Assembly (NCBI GenBank): GCA_964420455.1
Contig: CAYQTO010000004.1
Coordinates: 8,627 to 72,626 of the forward strand
DNA from: CAYQTO01 sp964420455
Lineage (GTDB): Bacteria; Sumerlaeota; Sumerlaeia; SLMS01
Reading direction: 5' to 3'
DNA length: 64,000 nucleotides
The notes under the pieces are model-generated. The model did no database searches, had not been told where the DNA came from, and saw only the letters and a list, made by a program, of their open reading frames with translations. Position 1 is the first letter of the stretch, and the number at the start of each line of letters is the position of its first letter. Positions 34,490-45,713 of this stretch are shown here, one piece after another. The position numbers and the translations under genes are program-made.

Positions 34490-35830
34490 ATGAGCGATTT
34501 CCTCGACAGCATCCCCTTTGGAAAGGCCCCCGCCCTCCTCCTCCTGTTGGCGGTTGCAAGCGGCCTCTATCTCCTCGCCAATCCGGTTCCGAACCCCGAG
34601 GCGGACATCACCGTCTGGACCTTCGAGCATTCCCGCAGCCAACTCTACGAGGAGCAGGAGGCAGACTTCGAGGCGGCCGTCGGCAACCGCCAACTGGTCG
34701 TCAACAACATCGCCTACGAGGCGCTTCAAAGCCGGCTGCGCTCCGCCCTCTGGGCGGCCCTCGACGTGCCCGACATTGTGGAGCTCGAAATCAGCGGCGC
34801 CGGCTCCTTCTTTCGCGGCGAGATCGAACATGTCGGCTTCCTCGATCTCACACCGTATATACAGAAAGACAACCTCGACGAGCTCATCGTGGCCACCCGG
34901 TTTACTCCCTATCGAAACCGCGGACGACAATTCGGCCTCCCCCTGGACATCCATCCGGTGATGGTTGCGTATAGACGCGACCTTTTCGAGGAGCTCGGAA
35001 TCAATCCGGAGGACCTGGAGACCTGGGACGACTTCCTGCGCATCGGCCGGAACGTGACCGTCCCCGGCGAGCGGTACATGATCCAGCTTTCCGAGTCGAA
35101 CCCCTTCCAGTTCGAGATGCTCCTTTTCCAGAACGGCGGTGGTTACTTTAGCGCGGATGGTGATCTCATCATCGACAGCGAGGAGACGATCGAGGCGCTG
35201 ATGACGTACGTGCCCATGGTGGCGGGGGAGGGACGCATCAGCATCGACCTCGGCGGGGATGCGTTTACCCAGGCGATCGAGAACGGCACGATCCTTTGCG
35301 TGCTGGCGCCGGACTGGCTCGCGCACTTTATCACTCTGATCGCGCCCCAGGTGGAAGGCCGCATGGCGCTGATGCCGATGCCCGCGTTCGAACCGGGCGG
35401 CCGGCGGACGAGCACCGCGGGCGGGTCGATGATCGCCATTACCGAGGCGTCGCCGAACCCGGACCTCGCCTGGGAGTTCATCCGCTACTTCTGGCTGAAC
35501 GAGGAGGCGGCGGAGGAACGCTTTCGTGAAACAGGTATCCTGCCGCCCTTCAAAGAGGCGTGGTCGCTGCCGGCCTTTTCCGAGCCCGATCCGTTCTGGT
35601 CGAACCAGCGCGTCGGCCAGTTGTTCGCCTCTGTCGCCGAGGACGTCCCCCCTCAGCACGCGAGTCCCTTTGTCGAGGTGGCCAAGGCCGAAATGGGTAA
35701 CGTTTTGTCGGCTTGTTCGAGGTACTATCGGGACAACGGCGAGGAGGGATTCGAGGAATTCGCCCGCCGTCGCCTTGCCCGCGCTGCGGAGGACATTCGC
35801 CGCCTGATGTCGAGGGACCCCTTCCGATGA
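34490..35830 (+). CDS. Sugar ABC transporter substrate-binding protein, membrane-anchored
   Basis: 446 residues of the extracellular solute-binding family 1 (MalE/UgpB-like). ITVWTFEHSRSQLYEEQEADF is the first strand-helix unit, PDIVELEISGAGSF, FGLPLDIHPVMVAYRRDLFEELGI and the late GGSMIAITEASPNPDLAWEFIRYF are diagnostic. The N-terminal helix (KAPALLLLLAVASGLYLLA) has no Cys, so the protein is anchored by an uncleaved helix rather than lipidated. It would deliver an oligosaccharide or glycerol-phosphate-like ligand to the two permeases that follow; its stop overlaps the next start as ATGA. Two GTATAGAC-type words occur near 34969 (AYRR) and 34856 (variant). Confidence 0.92.
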   Translation: MSDFLDSIPFGKAPALLLLLAVASGLYLLANPVPNPEADITVWTFEHSRSQLYEEQEADFEAAVGNRQLVVNNIAYEALQSRLRSALWAALDVPDIVELEISGAGSFFRGEIEHVGFLDLTPYIQKDNLDELIVATRFTPYRNRGRQFGLPLDIHPVMVAYRRDLFEELGINPEDLETWDDFLRIGRNVTVPGERYMIQLSESNPFQFEMLLFQNGGGYFSADGDLIIDSEETIEALMTYVPMVAGEGRISIDLGGDAFTQAIENGTILCVLAPDWLAHFITLIAPQVEGRMALMPMPAFEPGGRRTSTAGGSMIAITEASPNPDLAWEFIRYFWLNEEAAEERFRETGILPPFKEAWSLPAFSEPDPFWSNQRVGQLFASVAEDVPPQHASPFVEVAKAEMGNVLSACSRYYRDNGEEGFEEFARRRLARAAEDIRRLMSRDPFR

Positions 35831-36723
35831 TGGCCGAGGCTTTTTTCCGGTTCCAGCGGCGCTCCGCCCCGTATCTCTTCGTGGCACCGTTCCTGGTCAC
35901 TTTCGCCGTCTTCTGGCTCTACCCCCTCATCAAGAGCCTGATCCTTTCCACCTACATCACCAGCGGCCCCCAGTCGCAGGCGTTTGTCGGGTTCGACAAC
36001 TTCCTGTTTCTGCTGACCGACGGCAATTTCCACCGGGCGGTGATCAATACCGCCGTCTTCACGCTGTTCTCCCTGTTGCTCCAGGTGCCCGTGAGCCTTG
36101 GCCTGGCGCTGCTCCTGAACGACGCGGCGGTCAAGGGGCGGAATTTCTTCCGCTTCGCGTTCTTCTCGCCGCACCTGTTCGGCCAGGTGTTCGTCGCGCT
36201 GCTGTTCACGGTCATCTTCCTGCCGCAATACGGCCTGCTCAACGTCGCGCTTCACACGCTCTTTGGGGCGGACCTCGACCGCAACTGGCTCGGCAACGCG
36301 CAACTGGTTATGCCATCGCTGGTTCTGACGGCGCTTTGGATGAATCTCGGGTTTAACATGATCTATTTCCTGGCGGCGCTCCAGTCCATCGACCGGGTGT
36401 TATACGAAGCCGCGGCGGTGGACGGGGCGAGCGCGGTCCAGCGCTTTCGCCATGTAACCCTCCCGGGTATCCGCCCCGTCCTCGTCTTCGTCCTGGTCAT
36501 CATCACGATCGGCTCCTTCCAACTTTACGAATTGCCGTTCGTGATGCTCGATGGACCCGGGCCCGAGAACGCCGGCCTCACCGTGGTCATGATGCTTTAT
36601 CGCGAAGGGTTCGAGGCGGGTGATCTCGGTTATGCCTCGGCGATCGGCTGGACACTGGCCCTGATCGTCATGGCCGCCTCGCTGCTCCAGGTCGTCCTGA
36701 GTGGAGCCTTGAAACATGAATAG
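35827..36723 (+). CDS. Sugar ABC transporter permease (MalF/UgpA type)
   Basis: 298 residues from ATG 35827, which overlaps the binding-protein stop as ATGA; a longer in-frame start would sit inside that gene. Six hydrophobic helices start with SAPYLFVAPFLVTFAVFWLYP. The cytoplasmic EAA loop is YEAAAVDGASAVQRFRHVTLPGIRP, where the ATPase docks. It pairs with the MalG-type permease downstream (eight-base overlap). Confidence 0.93.
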   Translation: MMAEAFFRFQRRSAPYLFVAPFLVTFAVFWLYPLIKSLILSTYITSGPQSQAFVGFDNFLFLLTDGNFHRAVINTAVFTLFSLLLQVPVSLGLALLLNDAAVKGRNFFRFAFFSPHLFGQVFVALLFTVIFLPQYGLLNVALHTLFGADLDRNWLGNAQLVMPSLVLTALWMNLGFNMIYFLAALQSIDRVLYEAAAVDGASAVQRFRHVTLPGIRPVLVFVLVIITIGSFQLYELPFVMLDGPGPENAGLTVVMMLYREGFEAGDLGYASAIGWTLALIVMAASLLQVVLSGALKHE

Positions 36724-37894
36724 GCCCCGTTCCGGAAGGGCAGTTGGCTGGCTTCTGATCCACCTGGTGCTGCTCGTGGTGGCGCTGGTCACGCTCACGC
36801 CGATGGTGTGGCTGATCGCGGCAACGTTCAAGAGCCCCCGGTATATCTTCAGCTATACGTTCTTCGGACCTGCGTACGAGGAACCGGCCGGGCGCAATGT
36901 GGTCGCGTGGGAATTCTGGGAGACCTTCGACGATGTCTATACAGGCCCCGGGACGGCGAACGATGCCCTTGCCGCCGCTCTCGACGAGGTTGGTGTCACG
37001 CCACCGCCCGGATTCGCCGCGGACTGGAATGTTGAAGAGTTCCCCGACGACTTCACCGCCGAGGACCTCCGTGAGACCGCTGCTCTCATCCACGGGCAGA
37101 CCGGCCTGGCCGACGACGAGCGCGATCTCTTTGGCCGTATCTTCTTCGAAACCTTCGCCCAGCGCTTTCAGGACAACTACACGGGCATCCCCCACGAGGA
37201 ACCCCGTGCCGTCCTTCCCACCCTGTCGCTTCAGAATTTCGCCAACCTGAACGCAAGCATCCCCTTTCCCCGCTACGTCATCAATTCCTTCTTCGTGACC
37301 TGCGTCACGGTGCTGATCCAGCTGTTCCTCGCGTCTCTCGGTGGGTTTGCCCTCGCCAAGTACAGCTTCCGCTTCAAACAGCCGATCATGATCCTCATGT
37401 TGCTTACGATGATGATCCCAGGCCACGTCATGCTCGCACCTTTGTACGAGCTCATCTACCACATGGGCTTTGTTGACACCTACACCGGGCTGATCATCCC
37501 CGGCGCCGTGAACGTGTTTGGGATGTTCCTCTTTCGCCAGTCGATGTTGCAGATACCGAACGACCTGGTGGAGGCAGGCCGCGTGGATGGCTGCACGGAA
37601 TTCCGAATCTACTGGAGCATCGCCCTCCCCGTTTCTCGCCCGATGATCGGCGCGTTCACCCTCATCTCCTTCATGATGGCGTGGAACAACTTCCTGTGGC
37701 CACAGATCATCCTCCAGACGCAGGAGCGCTTTACGCTGCCGATTGGGCTGAACCAAATGGTCAGCGTGTACGCGGGAAACTACGGTGCGTTGATGGCGGG
37801 AACCTTTCTGTCGGTTCTGCCGGTGGTGGTGCTCTTTTTCCTGCTCCAGCGCGAGTTCATCAGTGGCCTGACCGCCGGCGCGGTAAAAGGCTGA
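36716..37894 (+). CDS. Sugar ABC transporter permease (MalG/UgpE type) with large extra loop
   Basis: 392 residues, about 100 more than usual. After the first helix (about 11-38) a soluble region runs to about residue 165 instead of the usual 30-40 residues; it is acidic, with FPDDFTAEDLRETAALIHGQ. The remaining helices are normal and the EAA loop reads VEAGRVDGCTEFRIYWSIAL. It completes the membrane channel. No ATPase gene follows; clpB starts 131 bases later. The extra periplasmic domain could contact the membrane-anchored binding protein. One GTCTATAC copy is in the insertion (DVYTG). Confidence 0.92.
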   Translation: MNRPRSGRAVGWLLIHLVLLVVALVTLTPMVWLIAATFKSPRYIFSYTFFGPAYEEPAGRNVVAWEFWETFDDVYTGPGTANDALAAALDEVGVTPPPGFAADWNVEEFPDDFTAEDLRETAALIHGQTGLADDERDLFGRIFFETFAQRFQDNYTGIPHEEPRAVLPTLSLQNFANLNASIPFPRYVINSFFVTCVTVLIQLFLASLGGFALAKYSFRFKQPIMILMLLTMMIPGHVMLAPLYELIYHMGFVDTYTGLIIPGAVNVFGMFLFRQSMLQIPNDLVEAGRVDGCTEFRIYWSIALPVSRPMIGAFTLISFMMAWNNFLWPQIILQTQERFTLPIGLNQMVSVYAGNYGALMAGTFLSVLPVVVLFFLLQREFISGLTAGAVKG

Positions 37895-37914
37895 CCGCCG
37901 CGGGTGCGCCGCCG

Positions 37915-37966
37915 GTGCGACGTCGCACGGGCCAGAGCGGGGTGGATTCCCTTCGAATCCGTCGCA
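37915..37966. promoter_or_regulatory. Palindrome GTGCGACGTCGCAC and adjoining dyad upstream of clpB
   Basis: A perfect 14-base palindrome at 37915-37928, followed by the inverted repeat GGATTC (37944-37949) / GAATCC (37955-37960) and a further TCGCA (37962-37966). The palindrome contains ACGTCGCA, the word also repeated upstream of the hsp20 pair. It starts 20 bases after the permease stop and lacks a T run, so it is more likely an operator than a terminator. Confidence 0.45.
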
Positions 37967-38025
37967 TACTCGGGCACGTTTTTCGGTCCTCCTTTTTTCA
38001 TCCAATTCCTTGAGTGAGGTGGAGA

Positions 38026-40659
<2,634 letters not shown>

Positions 40660-40671
40660 GCCGGCCTTCGA

Positions 40672-40715
40672 GGCGGCGGGGCATCGTCCCCCGGTCCCCG
40701 CCGCCCCATTTCTTT
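40672..40715 (+). terminator. Rho-independent terminator after clpB
   Basis: Perfect ten-base stem GGCGGCGGGG (40672-40681) / CCCCGCCGCC (40696-40705), 14-base loop, followed by CCATTTCTTT. Confidence 0.75.
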
Positions 40716-40789
40716 CCGAAAACGCTCGCCTTTTCCGTCATACTTTCCTTTCCTCCTGGCTCGTTGCGATGCCACCGGGAGGTGACGCC

Positions 40790-42139
40790 ATGGGCCGGGT
40801 GTTGTTTCGTGGAGGAAGGGCGGTGCTGCCGTCGGGCACGGAGGAGGTGAATGTGCTGGTGGACGGCGGCCGGATCGTGGGCGTTGGCGTGGATGCAAAT
40901 ACTCCCGCGGACGAGATCGTGGATGCGCGCGGGCTGGTGCTCCTGCCGGGAGTTGTTGACGACCAGGTGCATTTCCGTGAGCCGGGCCTAACGCACAAGG
41001 AGGACCTCGTCCACGCGACGCGGGCCTGCGCCAAGGGGGGCGTCACGAGCTTCCTCGAGATGCCCAACACGAACCCGACGACGACCACCGTCGCCCGTCT
41101 CCACGACAAGCTGGCCCTCGCCCAGGGGCGCTGCACGGTGAATTACGGGTTCTACATGGGGGCGACGCCGGGTAATGTGGAGGAACTCCGGGTGGCGGAC
41201 CGCACCCCGGGCATCAAGATCTTCATCGGGTCCAGCACCGGCGAACTGCTCGTGGACGACCAGGACGCGCTCGAACGCATCTTCGCCGAGACAACACTTC
41301 CCATCTGTGCCCACTGCGAGGACGAGTCGACGATTCGTGCCAATGCGGCCGCCATCGGCACCCCCGCGTCGGTGGCGGACCACTCCAGCATCCGCGACGA
41401 GCAGGCGGCGGTCATCGCAACCCGTCGGGCCTTCGATCTCGCGGCGCGCCACAACCACCGGTTTCATCTCCTGCATGTGTCGACTGCGGCGGAGGCGGAG
41501 ATGCTCCGCGGTCGTCCCCGCGGCGTCACCGCCGAGGTCTGCCCCCACCACCTCCTGTTCTGTATAGACGACTACGAGCGCCTTGGGTCGCTGGTGCAGA
41601 TGAATCCGTCGATCAAGACGCGGGCGGACAACGAGGGGCTCTGGCGGGCCCTCGCCGAGGGTATCATCGAGGTCGTGGCGACGGACCACGCGCCCCACAC
41701 GCGCGAAGAGAAATCGCGCCCCTACCCCGAATCCCCCTCGGGGCTTCCGGCGATCGAGAACTCCCTCGTGCTGATGCTGGACGCGGTCAACGCGGGGCGG
41801 CTGACTCTCCAACGGCTGGTGGAGGCCATGTGCGATGCCCCCGCGCGGGTGTGGGGAATCGTGGGCAAGGGTCGCATCACCGAGGGCTATGACGCCGATC
41901 TGGTGCTCGTTGACCTGGAGCGGGAGCAGACGATTCGCGACGAGGAGCAGTTGGCCAAGTGCGGGTGGACTCCCTGGAACGGGACGACCGTGCGCGGCGC
42001 CGTTGTCCAGACCTGGCTTGGTGGCGTATGCGTCTATAAGGACAGCCGCGTGGTCCTGGAAGGCACCGGCGGCGAACTCGTGTTCGACCACGCCCGGGGC
42101 GGATTCGCCGCAACACCGGATGGCATCGGCACCGCTTAG
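40790..42139 (+). CDS. pyrC: Dihydroorotase
   Basis: 449 residues from ATG 40790; GGGAGGTGA stands six bases before, deciding against upstream starts. It forms dihydroorotate from carbamoyl aspartate in pyrimidine synthesis. The metal site reads DDQVHFREPGLTHKED: the first His of the usual HxH is Gln, as in Bacteroidetes-type dihydroorotases. MPNTNPTT, the lysine segment GIKIFIGSSTG, AHCEDE, LLHVSTA and ATDHAPHT are present. It converges on ilvE with a four-base stop overlap. A GTATAGAC copy gives FCIDDYE. Confidence 0.93.
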   Translation: MGRVLFRGGRAVLPSGTEEVNVLVDGGRIVGVGVDANTPADEIVDARGLVLLPGVVDDQVHFREPGLTHKEDLVHATRACAKGGVTSFLEMPNTNPTTTTVARLHDKLALAQGRCTVNYGFYMGATPGNVEELRVADRTPGIKIFIGSSTGELLVDDQDALERIFAETTLPICAHCEDESTIRANAAAIGTPASVADHSSIRDEQAAVIATRRAFDLAARHNHRFHLLHVSTAAEAEMLRGRPRGVTAEVCPHHLLFCIDDYERLGSLVQMNPSIKTRADNEGLWRALAEGIIEVVATDHAPHTREEKSRPYPESPSGLPAIENSLVLMLDAVNAGRLTLQRLVEAMCDAPARVWGIVGKGRITEGYDADLVLVDLEREQTIRDEEQLAKCGWTPWNGTTVRGAVVQTWLGGVCVYKDSRVVLEGTGGELVFDHARGGFAATPDGIGTA

Positions 42140-43008
42140 AAGCGGACGCCGTCGACCTTGGTCATTTCCGCGAAGCGAGCCGCGAGTTTGCGGTAAATGG
42201 GCCCCGGCTTGCCGTCGCTCACAATCCGCTGGTCGATGTCGATGACGGGAACGACCTCTGCCGCCGTGCCCGTGAGGAAGACCTCGTCCGCCTCGTAGCA
42301 TTCATAGAGCGTGAAGGGCTGCTCCTGGACGGTGTATCCCGCCTCGCGGGCGATTTCGATCACGGCATCGCGCGTGATGCCCTTCAGCGCGCCCATGTAC
42401 GCCGGCGGCGTCGTCAGCACACCGTCCTTGACGATGAAGATGTTGTCGCCCGTGCATTCGACGACATAGCCCTGCGCGTCCAGCATGAGGGCTTCGAGGA
42501 CACCGGCATGAATCGCCTCGACCTTGGCCATGATGTTGTTGAGATAGTTGAGTGACTTGACCCGCGGCGAGAGCGAGTCGGCGGAAAAACGCCGTGTGGC
42601 CGCCACGATGATCGGCAGGCCGTTCTCGTAGTACTCGTTCGGATACAGCCGCACTTCGGTCACGATGATAATGACCGACGGGTTCGAGCACTTGAAGGGG
42701 CTCAGGCTCATCTCCCCAACCCCCCGCGTGAGCACCAGGCGTATATACCCGTTCTCCAGCCCGGACCGGCGACAGGTCTCGAGGATCGCCTCGGTCATTT
42801 TCTCGCGCCCAAGGGGCGGCTTCAGCATGATGTACTTTGCCGAGCTCTCCAGCCGTTCCAGATGCTGCTCGAGACGGAACACGTTGCGGTCATAGAAGCG
42901 AATGCCCTCAAACACCCCGTCGCCATAGAGCACGGCGTGGTCGAGGACGCTGATCTTTGCGTCCTCCTTCGAGTAATACTCTCCATCGATATAGACGCAA
43001 ACGGCCAT
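42136..43008 (-). CDS. ilvE: Branched-chain amino acid aminotransferase
   Basis: 290 residues from ATG 43008, with GGAGG ten bases upstream. PLP fold type IV. Key blocks: LDHAVLYGDGVFEGIRFYDRN, RLVLTRGVG, the PLP lysine in PRVKSLNYLNNIMAK, and the phosphate-binding ECTGDNIFIV and LTGTAAEVVPV. It makes Leu, Ile and Val from their keto acids with glutamate. D-amino-acid transaminase or ADC lyase of the same fold are less likely given the KSLNYLNN block. It is single, between pyrC (convergent) and a regulator gene upstream. Confidence 0.93.
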   Translation of the reverse strand: MAVCVYIDGEYYSKEDAKISVLDHAVLYGDGVFEGIRFYDRNVFRLEQHLERLESSAKYIMLKPPLGREKMTEAILETCRRSGLENGYIRLVLTRGVGEMSLSPFKCSNPSVIIIVTEVRLYPNEYYENGLPIIVAATRRFSADSLSPRVKSLNYLNNIMAKVEAIHAGVLEALMLDAQGYVVECTGDNIFIVKDGVLTTPPAYMGALKGITRDAVIEIAREAGYTVQEQPFTLYECYEADEVFLTGTAAEVVPVIDIDQRIVSDGKPGPIYRKLAARFAEMTKVDGVRF

Positions 43009-43089
43009 GGTTGGAATGCCTCCGCGAGACTTGAGCAGTGAAGCTGCGGTTTCCTTGTGCACGGGCAAGCCCAGTTGCGCGGGGCCTTC

Positions 43090-44604
43090 TCAAGTCTCGC
43101 GGATTTCAATCTCGTGGAATTTGTGTCCGATGCCCTTCAGTTCATCGAACCCTTCCGGCTCCTTGTAGTCCTTCAACTCGTGAGCCATGAATCGGGCTAG
43201 GTGGCCAAAGTTGAGTTCATAGATTTCCTTTTCCCGTTCCTTGTTTTCCTTCTGTCTGGCCTCGTCGGCGGCTTTCAGGACTTCCTTCACGTAAACGCCG
43301 TAGCCAAGGTTCTTGTCGCGGATGGAGAAGCCGGGGGTGCGATGCAAGGTCTGGAATGCTTCGCTGATGGAGGCCTCGTTGAGGGGGGTGCGAAGGATTG
43401 GGGCGCGAGTGAGGCGCTCGGCGGACTGGAGGGCGTGCCCGTCGGCCTGTGGGCTCTGCACAAAGATCATGGCGATGTGGGACAGGCGAGGGTTACTCCG
43501 GAGAAGTTGCGCCAACTGCAGCCCCGAATAGCGCGGCGTAATGATCGACGCCACCACCACGTCGGGCTGGAACCGGGCGATGAGTTCGATCGCGTGGACG
43601 GGATCCTCGAGAGGGAGAAACTCGGCCAGACCTTTGAGCGCGCGGTGGAAGACTTCGAGGTGCTCGACCCGGTCGATGAGAACAAGAACGCGGGGCTGCG
43701 TGGGGCGGGCGCGCTTGGCGGCGGATTTCCCCAGGGCGCCAAGGCGGCGTTGCGCCAGAATCTCGGCCGGACTGGGTGCTCGCGGTGACGGGGCCTTCGG
43801 GCGAAGGTCCGGTGTGGCACCCGCGGGCGAAGATGCCTTTTCCTTCGGCGGTGTTTCCCTTCGCGGCGGGTGTGGAGGCTCGGGGGCGGGTTCCTCGCGC
43901 TGGCGTCCAAAGACCACCTGGCGCTGCTGGGCCTCCCGGGTCGCCCGTTGGTAGTCGGGTTCCGGCGGGGGAGGGAGATCGACCGTGTCGCGGTCGGGCT
44001 TCTCCTCCGCTGGGGGGACGGCGACTTCCGGGGTTGACTTGCGGCCAAAGAGGCGACGCACCCGCTTGGTCTCGCGCGATGGTTCCTCCGCCCGATGGAG
44101 GATGTCGCGCCGCGGGTCCGCCGGGACCGCCGGAATATCGCCAACAGTCTCGGGGCAATCCACCGCCTCCAGCGGTGTGGCGTCGATTACGGCGATCTCT
44201 CCGGGGGTGAACGCCTTCTCACGAGGGGTGGCGCCGTTCCTTTCGAAGATGGCGGCCAGCCGGGCGATCACATCCGCGCTGTCAAAGGGCTTCTCGATAT
44301 AGTCCTGTGCCCCGGTGGCGGTTGCCCTCTCGCGCACTTCCTTGCTGGAAAGGGCGGTGAGGAAGACAAACGGCAGGTCCGCCGCTGTGGGGTTGCGCCG
44401 CAGCGCCTCCGCGCAGTCGATGCCGCTCATGATCGGCATGTTGATGTCCAGCACCAGAAGGTCGGGCTCGTAGCGGTCGATCTTCTCGAGGGCATCCAGG
44501 CCGTTGTGGGCTTCGACTGTCTCGAATTCCGACGCGAGGAGCGTGGTGATGACGAACCGGACATCCGGATCGTCGTCGACGACCATGACGCGAAAGCGAC
44601 TCAT
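43090..44604 (-). CDS. Response regulator with two receiver domains, the second degenerate
   Basis: 504 residues. The N-terminal receiver (1-125) has D10-D12, phosphoacceptor D53 in VLDINMP, TALSS and the K in YIEKPFD. A proline- and charge-rich linker of about 180 residues follows (repeated EPxP, PPxE). Residues about 315-430 are a second receiver-like fold, VLVLIDRVEHLEVFHRAL, whose phosphoacceptor position is lost (VVVASIITPRYSG). The last 70 residues form a helical tail (DEARQKENKEREKEIYELNF). No DNA-binding or enzymatic output is visible, so it likely works by protein contact. Divergent from rsmC. Confidence 0.85.
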   Translation of the reverse strand: MSRFRVMVVDDDPDVRFVITTLLASEFETVEAHNGLDALEKIDRYEPDLLVLDINMPIMSGIDCAEALRRNPTAADLPFVFLTALSSKEVRERATATGAQDYIEKPFDSADVIARLAAIFERNGATPREKAFTPGEIAVIDATPLEAVDCPETVGDIPAVPADPRRDILHRAEEPSRETKRVRRLFGRKSTPEVAVPPAEEKPDRDTVDLPPPPEPDYQRATREAQQRQVVFGRQREEPAPEPPHPPRRETPPKEKASSPAGATPDLRPKAPSPRAPSPAEILAQRRLGALGKSAAKRARPTQPRVLVLIDRVEHLEVFHRALKGLAEFLPLEDPVHAIELIARFQPDVVVASIITPRYSGLQLAQLLRSNPRLSHIAMIFVQSPQADGHALQSAERLTRAPILRTPLNEASISEAFQTLHRTPGFSIRDKNLGYGVYVKEVLKAADEARQKENKEREKEIYELNFGHLARFMAHELKDYKEPEGFDELKGIGHKFHEIEIRET

Positions 44605-44705
44605 AGGCGGACCTCGGGCGTTGCTACAGTGACGTTACCTTCGCCGATACGGCCGAATGCAATGGGAACAAAGCCAGACCTGAGACACGGGGAAGGGTGG
44701 GGACC

Positions 44706-45713
44706 ATGAAACCGGACGCGCGCACACCGGCGGAGGTCGCCGCCGACTTGATCGCCAGCGACCCACCCTCCGGCCACGCCCTGGTCGTGGACGAGCCCCA
44801 CGACATTGTGGCGGGCGCCCTCGGGCGACACGGCATTCAGGTCCTCCGGTGGGAGACGAGACGTGTCGAGGATCGCGAGGCTCACCCGTGGCAGCAGGCA
44901 ATGGCGGTCAGCACGGTGTTTCTCCGGCTGCCCCCCTCCCGGGAGTTTCTGGATTTCCAGCTCCACGCCATCGCGGGCCGGCTACTTCCCGGTGGACGTC
45001 TTTACGTGTTTGGTTCCAACGCGGAAGGCGCGCGGTCCGCCGGGGGCTCGCTCGAGGGCTTGTTCGGCGAGGCCGAAACGATCGAGTCGCGGCGCCATTG
45101 CCGTGTGTGGGAGGCAACGCGGCCTGCCCACATTACCGGCCTGCGCCCGGCCCTCGAGGACTGGGCAACGTCCTTCGCCTTCACCCTCGCTGGCGTCGAC
45201 TATACGGCGACGACGCTGCCCGGCTGCTTCGCCGCGGGACGCCTCGATGGGGGCACCCGGCTTCTTCTCGAGGCGCTCCTCCATCGCCCTGCCGTCGGCA
45301 ACCTCCTGGATTTTGGGTGTGGTGTCGGGGTGATCGGTCTGGTGCTCGGGAGAACGTGGCCCGGGTGCCGGATCGTCGGGATCGACAATTTTTCCCCGGC
45401 TGTCGAGGCGGCCCGCCAGAATGTTCCCGCCATGGAGGTCCACCTGGCGGATGGCTGGAGGGGTGCGCCCGCGGGGCCCTTCGACCTTGTTGTGAGCAAC
45501 CCGCCGATCCATTCGGGAAAGGCGGAAGACCATCGGGTGCTGGGCGAGTTGCTGCGCGGCGCGCCCGGGCGGCTCAGGCCCGGGGGGCGGCTCGTGATCG
45601 TTGTCCAGTCGAGGATTCGCCTCGCCGACCGGCTTCGCGACGTCTATACGGACACGGAGTTGCTCGCCCGCGACGGGACCTACGAGGTATGGTCCGCCAT
45701 TGCCCCGGCCTAG
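44706..45713 (+). CDS. rsmC: RsmC-like ribosomal RNA small subunit methyltransferase
   Basis: 335 residues from ATG 44706, with GGAAGG nine bases upstream. The N-terminal half is a degenerate methyltransferase copy, as in RsmC. The active half has TLPGCFAAGRLDGGTRLLLEAL, SAM loop LLDFGCGVGVIGL (about 200-212), IDNFSPAVEAAR and the N-methylation motif NPPIHSG (about 264). RsmC methylates G1207 of 16S rRNA; RlmG of 23S is close kin, so the rRNA target is likely but not certain. Its TAG shares the palindrome CTAG with the stop of cstA. A GTCTATAC copy encodes DVYTD. Confidence 0.85.
   Translation: MKPDARTPAEVAADLIASDPPSGHALVVDEPHDIVAGALGRHGIQVLRWETRRVEDREAHPWQQAMAVSTVFLRLPPSREFLDFQLHAIAGRLLPGGRLYVFGSNAEGARSAGGSLEGLFGEAETIESRRHCRVWEATRPAHITGLRPALEDWATSFAFTLAGVDYTATTLPGCFAAGRLDGGTRLLLEALLHRPAVGNLLDFGCGVGVIGLVLGRTWPGCRIVGIDNFSPAVEAARQNVPAMEVHLADGWRGAPAGPFDLVVSNPPIHSGKAEDHRVLGELLRGAPGRLRPGGRLVIVVQSRIRLADRLRDVYTDTELLARDGTYEVWSAIAPA

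Noticed and set aside
37915..37928. Palindrome before clpB as the terminator of the sugar transporter operon
   Set aside because: No T run follows on either strand and the loop would be closed by a four-base palindrome; the shared 8-mer with the hsp20 region fits an operator better.
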